A program made the position numbers and the translations under genes. Positions 1-8,081 of a DNA stretch of 13,597 nt are shown here, one piece after another. The notes under the pieces were generated by a model that saw only the letters and a list, made by a program, of their open reading frames with translations, searched no databases and had not been told where the DNA came from. Numbering within the stretch: the stretch's first letter is position 1; the number at the start of each line of letters is the position of its first letter. This DNA is from Friedmanniella sp. Lineage in GTDB: Bacteria; Actinomycetota; Actinomycetes; Propionibacteriales; Propionibacteriaceae. The stretch is from positions 1 through 13,597 of the forward strand of contig JAOPXW010000234.1 in the NCBI GenBank assembly GCA_025964935.1, given 5' to 3'.

Positions 1-948
1 CACGAGCAGCACTGGCTCGACCTGCTCGGCGAGCACGCCGGCCGTCCCCGCCAGCCCGACCTGCGCACCCGCGTCCTGGCGCTGCTCGCCCGCCGCTTCG
101 GCTCGGTGTTCGTGCTGGCCCTGGCCCAACGGGCCGAGGCCCGCTCCCCCTACGACGCCGACGACGACGCCACCGCGACGATGGCCGCCGACGAGCGGAT
201 CCACGAGGAGGTGGTCCGTGGGCTCGCCGCCCGCGGCCGGAACCGGCTGTCGGGCACCTTCCGGGCGGCGGTCTTCGGCGCCAACGACGGTCTGGTCAGC
301 AACCTCTCGCTCGTCCTGGGGGTCAGCGCCAGCGGCGTGGCCAACCACTTCGTGCTGCTGACCGGGCTGGCCGGCCTGCTCGCCGGCGCGCTGTCCATGG
401 GCGCCGGGGAGTACGTCTCGGTCCGCTCCCAGCGGGAGCTGCTGGAGGCCTCCACCCCGGACCCGCAGGCCCACACCGTGCTGCCCGAGCTCGACCTGGA
501 CGCCAACGAGCTGGCCCTGCTCTTCCGGGCCCGGGGGATGGAGCCCGCCGAGGCGCAGGCCCACGCCGACGAGATCCTCCGCGGCCTCGGTGGTCAGGTC
601 CCCGACCTGCCCGCGCTGCCCGAGGTGACCCCGGCCGACGCCGAGGACGAGGTCGACGAGCACGAGGCCATCGGCACCGGGATGCGGGCCGCGGTCTCGA
701 GCTTCTGCTTCTTCGCGTCCGGGGCCGTCATCCCGGTGCTGCCCTACCTCTTCGGCCTGCAGGGGCTGACCGCGGTCATCGTGGCCGCCGTCCTGGTCGG
801 GCTGACCCTGCTGGCCACCGGTGCCGCCGTCGGACTGCTGTCCGGCGCCTCACCGCTGCGGCGCGGGCTGCGCCAGCTGGCCATCGGCTACGGGGCCGCG
901 GCCGCCACGTACGGTCTCGGCCTGCTGCTGGGCACGGGTCCGGCCTAG
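1..948 (+). CDS. Ferritin-like/VIT1-CCC1 family membrane iron transporter, 5' partial
   Basis: The reading frame is open from base 1, so the start lies outside the window; 315 residues are visible. The fragment begins HEQHWLDLLGE, which looks like the end of a rubrerythrin/ferritin-like E-x2-H helix. A second metal-ligand-like stretch, ERIHEE, lies just before the VIT1 domain. That domain has the family signatures AAVFGANDGLVSN and SMGAGEYVSVRSQ, a hydrophilic cytosolic segment, and three C-terminal membrane helices ending GLLLGTG. The family moves Fe2+/Mn2+ across membranes; proteins with a ferritin-like N-terminus (MbfA type) are known as iron exporters. Direction of transport here is inference. 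The methionine at base 106 is inside the fused N-terminal domain and is not the start. The gene ends 63 bp from the convergent rmlA stop. Confidence 0.88.
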   Translation, partial: HEQHWLDLLGEHAGRPRQPDLRTRVLALLARRFGSVFVLALAQRAEARSPYDADDDATATMAADERIHEEVVRGLAARGRNRLSGTFRAAVFGANDGLVSNLSLVLGVSASGVANHFVLLTGLAGLLAGALSMGAGEYVSVRSQRELLEASTPDPQAHTVLPELDLDANELALLFRARGMEPAEAQAHADEILRGLGGQVPDLPALPEVTPADAEDEVDEHEAIGTGMRAAVSSFCFFASGAVIPVLPYLFGLQGLTAVIVAAVLVGLTLLATGAAVGLLSGASPLRRGLRQLAIGYGAAAATYGLGLLLGTGPA

Positions 949-976
949 CCCGGACGGTCGGGCTGTTCTGGCGGGT

Positions 977-998
977 CCGGCCGGTTCGGAAGGGCCGG
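977..998. terminator. Weak hairpin between convergent genes
   Basis: CCGGCC (977-982) can pair with GGCCGG (993-998) across a 10-nt loop. It lies in the 63-bp gap where the VIT gene and rmlA converge, so it could end transcription in both directions. There is no T-tract, and such short GC stems are common in DNA this rich in G and C. Confidence 0.3.
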
Positions 999-1011
999 CC
1001 CGGGCCACGGC

Positions 1012-3016
<2,005 letters not shown>

Positions 3017-3026
3017 GGGGCGGCCG

Positions 3027-4421
3027 ATGACCACCGAGCTGAGGGTCACCACCACCGCGATCCCGGGTCTGCTGGTCCTGGACCTGCCCGTGCACGGCGA
3101 CAACCGGGGCTGGTTCAAGGAGAACTGGCAGCGGGCCAAGATGGTCGCCGTCGGGCTGCCGGACTTCGGACCGGTCCAGAACAACGTGTCCTTCAACGCC
3201 ACGGCCGGGGTCACCCGCGGCTTCCACGCCGAGCCCTGGGACAAGTACGTCTCGGTCGCCACCGGGTCGGTCTTCGGGGCCTGGGTCGACCTGCGGGCGG
3301 GCGGCACCTTCGGGCGGTCGGTGACGGTGGAGATCACGCCGGGTCGGGCCGTGTTCGTACCCCGCGGGGTGGCCAACGCCTTCCAGACCCTCGAGCCCGG
3401 CACCGCCTACTCCTACCTGGTCAACGAGCACTGGAGCCCGCAGGCCAAGGCCTCGTACGCCTTCGTGAACCTGGCCGACGAGACGGTGGCCGTGGACTGG
3501 CCGATCCCGCTGGAGCGGGCCGAGCTGTCCGCCGCCGACCGCGAGCACCCGCGGCTGAGCGAGGTCACCCCCACCGCTCGGCCCCGCACCCTGGTCGTGG
3601 GCGCGGGTGGCCAGCTGGGGCTGGCGCTGCAGCAGGCGCTGCCCGACGCGGTCGCGCTCGGCCGCGACCAGCTCGACCTCACCGACCCGGCGGCCCTGGA
3701 CGCCGTGGCCTGGGCCGACTACGACACCGTGGTGAACGCCTCGGCCTACACCGCGGTCGACGCCGCGGAGACCGCGGAGGGCCGGCGGCAGGCCTGGGCC
3801 GTCAACGTGGCGGCGGTGGGTCGGCTGGTCGAGGCCGCGCGGACGCACCGGCTCACCCTGGTGCACGTGTCGTCGGACTACGTCTTCGACGGCACCCGGG
3901 AGGTGCACCCCGAAACCGAGCCGTTCTCCCCGCTGGGGGTCTACGGCCAGACCAAGGCCGCCGCGGACGCGCTGGTGGCCACCTGGAGCCGGCACTACCT
4001 GCTCCGCACCAGCTGGGTGGTGGGCCAGGGCCGCAACTTCGTGGCCACCATGGCCGGGCTCGCCGACCGCGGGGTCAGCCCGGCCGTCATCGACGACCAG
4101 TACGGCCGGCCGACCTTCACCACCGACCTGGCCCGGGTGGTGGCCGAGCTGCTGGCGGGCCCGGCCCCCTTCGGCACCTACAACGTCAGCTGCTCGGGCC
4201 CGGCCATGAGCTGGGCCGACCTGGCCGCGCGGGTCTTCGCCGCCCGGGGCCGCGACCCCCGCGATGTCCAGCGGGTCAGCGCGGCGACGTACGGAGAGGG
4301 CAAGGCCCTGGCCCCGCGACCGCAGCACAGCGTCCTGGCCCTGGACAAGCTGGAGGCTGCCGGCCTCACCGTGCCGAGCACCGACCAGGCGCTGGCCGAC
4401 TACCTGCGCGGGCTCGGCTAG
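3027..4421 (+). CDS. rfbC-rfbD: Bifunctional RmlC-RmlD fusion (3,5-epimerase / 4-reductase)
   Basis: One 464-residue chain carries the last two steps of dTDP-L-rhamnose synthesis. Residues 1-180 are a cupin epimerase: H67 in TRGFH is the presumed base, with K73, Y128/Y130 and D157 (VDWP) at the other expected positions. Residues 188-464 are the RmlD reductase: GAGGQLG (192-198) binds NAD(P)H, SSDYVFDG lies at 282-289, and Y306/K310 (YGQTK) form the catalytic pair. The linker is about seven residues. The epimerase half differs from textbook RmlC: the usual AHGF block reads ANAF (N117), and RGFHAEPWDK replaces the RGLHYQ region. From memory, this form recurs in fused actinobacterial enzymes. 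A GAGGGG Shine-Dalgarno precedes the ATG, 10 nt after rmlB. The stop overlaps the convergent MFS stop in CTAG. Confidence 0.92.
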   Translation: MTTELRVTTTAIPGLLVLDLPVHGDNRGWFKENWQRAKMVAVGLPDFGPVQNNVSFNATAGVTRGFHAEPWDKYVSVATGSVFGAWVDLRAGGTFGRSVTVEITPGRAVFVPRGVANAFQTLEPGTAYSYLVNEHWSPQAKASYAFVNLADETVAVDWPIPLERAELSAADREHPRLSEVTPTARPRTLVVGAGGQLGLALQQALPDAVALGRDQLDLTDPAALDAVAWADYDTVVNASAYTAVDAAETAEGRRQAWAVNVAAVGRLVEAARTHRLTLVHVSSDYVFDGTREVHPETEPFSPLGVYGQTKAAADALVATWSRHYLLRTSWVVGQGRNFVATMAGLADRGVSPAVIDDQYGRPTFTTDLARVVAELLAGPAPFGTYNVSCSGPAMSWADLAARVFAARGRDPRDVQRVSAATYGEGKALAPRPQHSVLALDKLEAAGLTVPSTDQALADYLRGLG

Positions 4422-5752
4422 CCCGCGGGCGGAGCGGGGGCGGCCGCGCGTCGGCGGCTGCCCACCGCGGCGCTGGTCGAGCCGTCGTCGGTGAAGGCCC
4501 CGTCGGAGGGGTGGCTCTGCGCTCCGGGCAGGACCACCGGGTAGCCGGGGTCGGAGTCGCCCGGCTGGGCCGGGCCGGAGCGGACGAGCAGCGTCAGCCC
4601 GATCAGCACCACCCCCGCGGCGACCAGGCCCCAGAAGCCCGCCGTCGGCCCACCCGAGTCGATCAGCCGGCCCATGCCCGCCGCGCCCAGGGCCACCCCG
4701 CCGGCCAGACCCATCGAGGTCCAGCCGAAGGCCTCGGTGAGCCGGGCCGGGGAGACCGCGGACTGAGCCACCGCGACGGAGGCGATCATGGTGGGCGCGA
4801 TCGCCAGACCGCTCACCACCAGGACCGGGACCAGCAGCAGCGGCCGCTGCACGAAGGGCAGCGGCAGGGTGGAGAGGGCCAGCAGGATGGCGCTGGTCCG
4901 GAACCGGCGGGCGGGCGAGCTGCGCCAGGCCACCGTGCCCACGACCATCCCGGAGGCCAGCGAGCCGACCGCCCAGGTCAACAGCAGCACCCCGGACAGC
5001 TCGACCGCGCCGGCCGCCTCGGCGAAGGCCACCACCGCGACCTCCATGCCGCCGAACAGCGAGCCGATCGCGGCGCTGGCCAGGGCCAGGGCCACCAGCG
5101 GCCCGACGGGCAGCGGCTCGTGACGTGCCTGGTGCCGGGGAGGTCGCCCGTACGGGGGCTGGGTGCTCCGCTGGCGGGCCAGCAGGAGGGCGCCGCTCAG
5201 CCCGAGGACGAGGCAGGCGAGCAGGCCGAGGGCGGGGTGCACCGAGGTGGCCAGGAAGGTGGCCAGCACGGGACCGACGATGAAGACGACCTCGTCCAGC
5301 ATGGCCTCGACGGCGAACGCCGTGTGCAGCAGCGGGTCCCCGGCCAGCCGGTGGGACCACCGGGCCCGGACGCAGGCCCCCGCCGAGGAGAAGCCGAGCC
5401 CGACCCCGGCGGCGGCGAGCAGGCTGGTGCCCAGGGGCAGGTCCGCGAGCACGGTCAGCACCAGGACCGCCACGCTGACGGTGTTGAGCAGGGCGGCGCT
5501 GACCAGCACCCGGGCCTGGCCGATGCGGTCGATCAGCCGCCCCCAGACGGGCGCGGCCACGGCGCCGGACAGGGTGCCGGCGGCGGCGACCAGGCCGGCA
5601 CGACCGTAGGAGCCCGTCTCCAGCGAGACCAGCAGCACCACGCCCAGCCCGGTCATCGACATGGGCATCCGCGCCACCAGGCCCGAGAGGCTGAACGCCC
5701 GCGCCTCGCGGTCGCGCAGGACGTGCCCGTAGGCGCCCAGGCCCGTCGTCAC
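4418..5752 (-). CDS. MFS transporter
   Basis: This is a 444-residue polytopic membrane protein of the major facilitator superfamily. About twelve hydrophobic segments are visible. The cytoplasmic loop after the second helix reads GRLIDRIGQARVL, matching MFS motif A (G-x3-D-x2-G). A polar central loop (QRSTQPPYGRPPRHQ) separates the two six-helix halves, and a related GMGRLIDSGG follows in the second half. The last 45 or so residues are hydrophilic and probably cytosolic. I choose the GTG at 5752 because GGAGGA lies 7 nt before it; the ATG at 5767 has that Shine-Dalgarno inside codons 2-3. The substrate cannot be read from the sequence. Divergence from ferrochelatase could hint at haem, porphyrin or metal-chelate export, but that is inference from position only. 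Confidence 0.85.
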   Translation of the reverse strand: MTTGLGAYGHVLRDREARAFSLSGLVARMPMSMTGLGVVLLVSLETGSYGRAGLVAAAGTLSGAVAAPVWGRLIDRIGQARVLVSAALLNTVSVAVLVLTVLADLPLGTSLLAAAGVGLGFSSAGACVRARWSHRLAGDPLLHTAFAVEAMLDEVVFIVGPVLATFLATSVHPALGLLACLVLGLSGALLLARQRSTQPPYGRPPRHQARHEPLPVGPLVALALASAAIGSLFGGMEVAVVAFAEAAGAVELSGVLLLTWAVGSLASGMVVGTVAWRSSPARRFRTSAILLALSTLPLPFVQRPLLLVPVLVVSGLAIAPTMIASVAVAQSAVSPARLTEAFGWTSMGLAGGVALGAAGMGRLIDSGGPTAGFWGLVAAGVVLIGLTLLVRSGPAQPGDSDPGYPVVLPGAQSHPSDGAFTDDGSTSAAVGSRRRAAAPAPPAG

Positions 5753-5765
5753 TCGATTTCCTCCC

Positions 5766-6947
5766 ATGAGTCAAGATCGTGAGGTGAACGATCTCGCACC
5801 AGACGCCGACCTCGCAGCCGACCGCCCCCCGACCGCCGCCGCGGGCCGCCCCAGCCCCGACGACCTGACCCCGTACGAGGCGGTGCTGCTGGTCTCGTTC
5901 GGCGGCCCGGAGAGCCCAGAGGAGGTGGTTCCGTTCCTGGAGAACGTCACCCGCGGCCGGGGCATCCCGCGCGAACGGCTGGCCCAGGTGGGCGAGCACT
6001 ACTTCCTCTTCGGCGGCAAGAGCCCGATCAACGACCAGTGTCGCACGCTGCTCGCCGCCCTGGAGGTCGAGCTGAAGGGCCGGGGCCTGGAGCTCCCGCT
6101 CTACTGGGGGAACCGCAACTGGGACCCGTACCTGACCGACACGATGCGCCAGATCGAGGCCGACGGGCACCACCGGGTGCTGACCGTGGTGACCAGCGCC
6201 TACCCCTCCTACTCCTCGTGCCGGCAGTACCGCGAGAACCTCTTCGACGCCCTCGCGGGCACGACGGTGGAGCTGGACCGGATCCGGCACTACGCCGACC
6301 ACCCCGGCTTCGTGACCGCCTCGGTGGACGCCACCCTCGCGGCCCTGGACGAGCTGGGGGAGCACGCGGCCGGGGCCCGGCTGGTCTTCGTGACGCACTC
6401 GATCCCCACCGCGATGGCCGAGTCGTCGGGGCCGCCGCCGCGCAGCGCCACGGGCTCCTACGTGGACTGGCACCGGGCCGTCGCCGCCGAGGTCACCCGC
6501 CAGGTCAGCGAGCGACGGGGCACCCCGTACGCCTTCGACCTGGTCTACTGCTCGCGCTCGGGACCGCCCAGCCAGCCCTGGCTGGAGCCCGACGTGAACG
6601 ACCACCTGACCTCCCTGCACGAGCAGGGTGTCCCCGGGGTCGCGGTGGTGCCGATCGGCTTCATCTCCGACCACATGGAGGTGATCTTCGACCTGGACAC
6701 CGAGGCCAAGGCCACCGCGGCGGAGCTCGGTCTGCCGTTCGCACGGGCGGCCACCGCCGGGGTGCACCCGGCGTTCGTGTCCGGTCTGGTCGACCTGATG
6801 ACCGAGCGCGCCGAGGCGGCGCGGGGGGCCGAGCCGACCCGGCCGGTGGTGCCCGGCGGGGTGGTGGGGTGGTACCGCTGCCAGCCCGGCTGCTGCCCGA
6901 ACCTGCGGGACCCGGAGCGTCCGGCCGCCCTGCAGGTCGGGTCCTGA
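5766..6947 (+). CDS. hemH: Ferrochelatase (coproporphyrin type, CpfC/HemH)
   Basis: This enzyme inserts Fe2+ into a porphyrin; in actinobacteria the substrate is generally coproporphyrin III. Recognisable blocks are LLVSFGGPE (41-49), FLENVTRGRGIPRERL, the catalytic His H211 in VTHSIP, and E305 in SDHMEVIFDLD. Four cysteines suit the [2Fe-2S] cluster of actinobacterial ferrochelatases: C152 in SSCRQY plus C372, C376 and C377 in the C-terminal RCQPGCCPN. The first 36 residues are a low-complexity extension. The start is uncertain. The ATG at 5766 overlaps the unused MFS ATG and has no Shine-Dalgarno; the in-frame GTG at 5784 lies 6 nt after a CAAGAT -10-like box and may be a leaderless start. 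A hairpin terminator follows 12 nt after the stop. Confidence 0.93.
   Translation: MSQDREVNDLAPDADLAADRPPTAAAGRPSPDDLTPYEAVLLVSFGGPESPEEVVPFLENVTRGRGIPRERLAQVGEHYFLFGGKSPINDQCRTLLAALEVELKGRGLELPLYWGNRNWDPYLTDTMRQIEADGHHRVLTVVTSAYPSYSSCRQYRENLFDALAGTTVELDRIRHYADHPGFVTASVDATLAALDELGEHAAGARLVFVTHSIPTAMAESSGPPPRSATGSYVDWHRAVAAEVTRQVSERRGTPYAFDLVYCSRSGPPSQPWLEPDVNDHLTSLHEQGVPGVAVVPIGFISDHMEVIFDLDTEAKATAAELGLPFARAATAGVHPAFVSGLVDLMTERAEAARGAEPTRPVVPGGVVGWYRCQPGCCPNLRDPERPAALQVGS
5774..5794. promoter_or_regulatory. Inverted repeat, candidate operator between hemH and MFS gene
   Basis: AGATCGT (5774-5780) and ACGATCT (5788-5794) form a perfect 7-bp inverted repeat with a 7-bp spacer, about two helical turns overall. 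It lies 22 bp upstream of the MFS GTG and overlaps the CAAGAT box and the GTG that may start hemH. A dimeric repressor bound here could cover both divergent starts. No regulator gene is in the window. Confidence 0.4.
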
Positions 6948-6959
6948 GGCCCAGGCTGT

Positions 6960-6980
6960 GACCGGGCTGAGAGCCCGGTC
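6960..6980 (+). terminator. Hairpin terminator after hemH
   Basis: GACCGGGCT (6960-6968) and AGCCCGGTC (6972-6980) form a perfect 9-bp stem with a GAG loop, 12 nt past the hemH stop. No U-tract follows, as is common for actinobacterial hairpin terminators. Confidence 0.6.
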
Positions 6981-7018
6981 GGCCGTGGGTGCGCTCCCGC
7001 GAACCTGAGGCCGAGATC

Positions 7019-7045
7019 GGGAATTTTGTGGCCTGCGGCACGTTG
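7019..7045 (+). promoter_or_regulatory. Possible ECF-sigma (SigR/SigH-like) promoter for DUF4193
   Basis: GGGAAT (7019-7024) and GTTG (7042-7045) lie 17 nt apart. They resemble the GGAAT/GTT elements of actinobacterial thiol-stress ECF promoters, which normally have an 18-19 nt spacer, so this one is about 1 nt short. The GAATTTTG stretch is the most AT-rich part of the 6948-7148 gap. Initiation would fall near 7052, giving a leader of roughly 97 nt. A rival is an extended -10-like TGaTAGGCA at 7088-7096. Confidence 0.35.
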
Positions 7046-7051
7046 AAGCGG

Positions 7052-7136
7052 GCGCATGCACCTGTCGCACCACCCCTGACCCCGGTGTGATAGGCATGCG
7101 CACGAAATCAGATGCGGAATCTGGGCCCCCTGGCCC
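7052..7136 (+). promoter_or_regulatory. Structured 5' leader of DUF4193 gene
   Basis: GCGCATGC (7052-7059) and GCATGCGC (7094-7101) form a perfect 8-bp inverted repeat. It encloses a CGCACC/GGTGTG hairpin with one G-U pair (7066-7071/7084-7089). Two smaller hairpins follow: CAGAT-GCGGA-ATCTG (7109-7123) and GGGCC-CCCT-GGCCC (7123-7136). The ribosome site AGGGA lies just downstream. This may be a folded regulatory leader, or the repeat may be a DNA operator. I do not recognise a known riboswitch. Confidence 0.35.
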
Positions 7137-7148
7137 GGGAAGGGAACA

Positions 7149-7451
7149 ATGGCGACCGATTACGACGCCCCACGCAAGACCGAAGAAGAGCTCAACGAGG
7201 ACAGCATCGAGGAGCTCAAGACCCGCCGCAACGACAAGAACTCGGGCAAGGTCGACGAGGACGAGGCCGAGGCCGCCGAAGCCTTCGAGCTGCCCGGTGC
7301 CGACCTCTCCCACGAGGAGCTCACGGTCCGGGTGCTGCCGCGCCAGTCCGACGAGTTCACCTGCGCCGGCTGCTTCCTGGTCCGGCACCGCAGCCAGATC
7401 GCCGAGGCCCGCGCGAACGGCGACGAGTACTGCTACGACTGCGCTGGCTGA
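7149..7451 (+). CDS. DUF4193 family zinc-ribbon protein
   Basis: This is a 100-residue acidic protein with a charged, probably flexible N-terminal half rich in Glu, Asp and Lys (residues 1-58). The compact C-terminal domain carries two CxxC knuckles, C72/C75 (TCAGC) and C95/C98 (YCYDC), which should bind one zinc. The match to DUF4193, including the RQSDEFTC...CFLVRHRSQIA block and the C-terminal YCYDCAG, is good; the M. tuberculosis relative is Rv2699c from memory. Function is unknown; the zinc ribbon could contact nucleic acid or a protein partner. The ATG at 7149 has AGGGA 6-7 nt upstream. The gene stands alone between the hemH terminator and its own hairpin cluster, with a roughly 100-nt leader, which suggests its own regulation. 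Confidence 0.9.
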   Translation: MATDYDAPRKTEEELNEDSIEELKTRRNDKNSGKVDEDEAEAAEAFELPGADLSHEELTVRVLPRQSDEFTCAGCFLVRHRSQIAEARANGDEYCYDCAG

Positions 7452-7464
7452 CCCCAGCGCCGCA

Positions 7465-7483
7465 CCGGGCCGAGACGGCCCGG
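7465..7483 (+). terminator. First hairpin after DUF4193 gene
   Basis: CCGGGCC (7465-7471) pairs perfectly with GGCCCGG (7477-7483) around a GAGAC loop, 13 nt after the stop. It is the first of three inverted repeats in this 180-bp gap. Confidence 0.5.
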
Positions 7484-7503
7484 CGAGGTCACCGGTGACC
7501 TCG
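7484..7503. repeat. Perfect 20-bp palindrome
   Basis: CGAGGTCACC is followed directly by its reverse complement GGTGACCTCG, with no spacer and no mismatch. It abuts the preceding hairpin. It could add to termination as RNA (8-bp stem, CCGG loop) or bind a symmetric protein as DNA. Confidence 0.6.
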
Positions 7504-7526
7504 GGCCGACCGGCCCTCTCACCCGC

Positions 7527-7560
7527 GAACCGCCCCCGCCCCCGTGGCGGCGGGCGGTTC
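7527..7560 (+). terminator. Long hairpin terminator between DUF4193 and DUF3093 genes
   Basis: GAACCGCCC (7527-7535) pairs with GGGCGGTTC (7552-7560). The helix continues, after one bulged C, as CCGCC/GGCGG around a CCCGT loop. The 14 bp of near-continuous GC helix make this the most stable structure in the gap. It would separate DUF4193 transcription from the DUF3093-dut operon. Confidence 0.6.
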
Positions 7561-7619
7561 ACGCGTTCCGGGCCCCGTGCCCCCGCCGGGCGGGGAGGCC
7601 TGACCGGGCCGCGCCCGCG

Positions 7620-7625
7620 TAGGTT
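7620..7625 (+). promoter_or_regulatory. -10 element of DUF3093 gene (leaderless)
   Basis: TAGGTT is followed by GGGCGC (6 nt) and then the ATG at 7632. It fits TANNNT and the leaderless spacing seen at other first genes in the window. It would drive the five-gene operon. A CTGAC at 7600-7604 is too close for a good -35. Confidence 0.5.
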
Positions 7626-7631
7626 GGGCGC

Positions 7632-8081
7632 ATGCTCTACCGCGAACGGCTGACCGTGCCGCCGGCCTGGTGGGCGCTGGCCGCCCTCTTCGCGCTGTCC
7701 CTGCTGCTCGCGATCGGGTTCTACCTGGGCCCGGTCTGGGGCGTCGGGGTCGCCGTGGCCTTCCTGGCCGCCGCCGCCGGCGGGTTCGCGACCATCGCCG
7801 CGGTGATCGAGGTCGACCCGGAGCGCGTACGGGTGGGCCGTGACCAGCTCGAGCTCGGCTACCTCGGTGACGTCGCGGCCCTGGACCGGGCCCAGACCGA
7901 GCGGCGGTCCGGGGTCGAGGCCGACGCGCGGGCCCACCTGGTCCTGCGGCCCTACGTCGCCACGGCGGTCGAGCTGACGCTCACCGACCCCGACGACCCG
8001 GCCCCCTACTGGCTCGTCTCCACCCGCCGCCCGGCCGCGTTCGCCGCCGCGGTCCGCACCGCCCTGGCCGTGCCGCGGTGA
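7632..8081 (+). CDS. DUF3093 family membrane protein
   Basis: This 149-residue protein has two adjacent hydrophobic helices (about residues 13-32 and 35-59). They are followed by a soluble domain of about 90 residues with alternating hydrophobic strands (VIEVDPERVRVGRDQLEL) and ending YWLVSTRRPAAFAAAV. The layout of a paired-helix anchor with a PH-like cytosolic domain, and the N-terminus YRERLTVP, match DUF3093, which includes M. tuberculosis Rv2698. Its function is not known. The ATG at 7632 is supported by TAGGTT 6 nt upstream. The stop overlaps the GTG of dut in GTGA, so translation of the two is probably coupled. Confidence 0.85.
   Translation: MLYRERLTVPPAWWALAALFALSLLLAIGFYLGPVWGVGVAVAFLAAAAGGFATIAAVIEVDPERVRVGRDQLELGYLGDVAALDRAQTERRSGVEADARAHLVLRPYVATAVELTLTDPDDPAPYWLVSTRRPAAFAAAVRTALAVPR

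Noticed and set aside
4511..5782. A 423-codon open frame on the plus strand
   Set aside because: It is antisense to the MFS gene and reads as repetitive Gly/Gln/Arg/Pro sequence.
7043..7048. TTGAAG as a housekeeping -35 for the DUF4193 gene
   Set aside because: No -10-like hexamer lies 16-18 nt downstream (the sequence there is about CGCACC); the overlapping GTTG fits an ECF -10 better.
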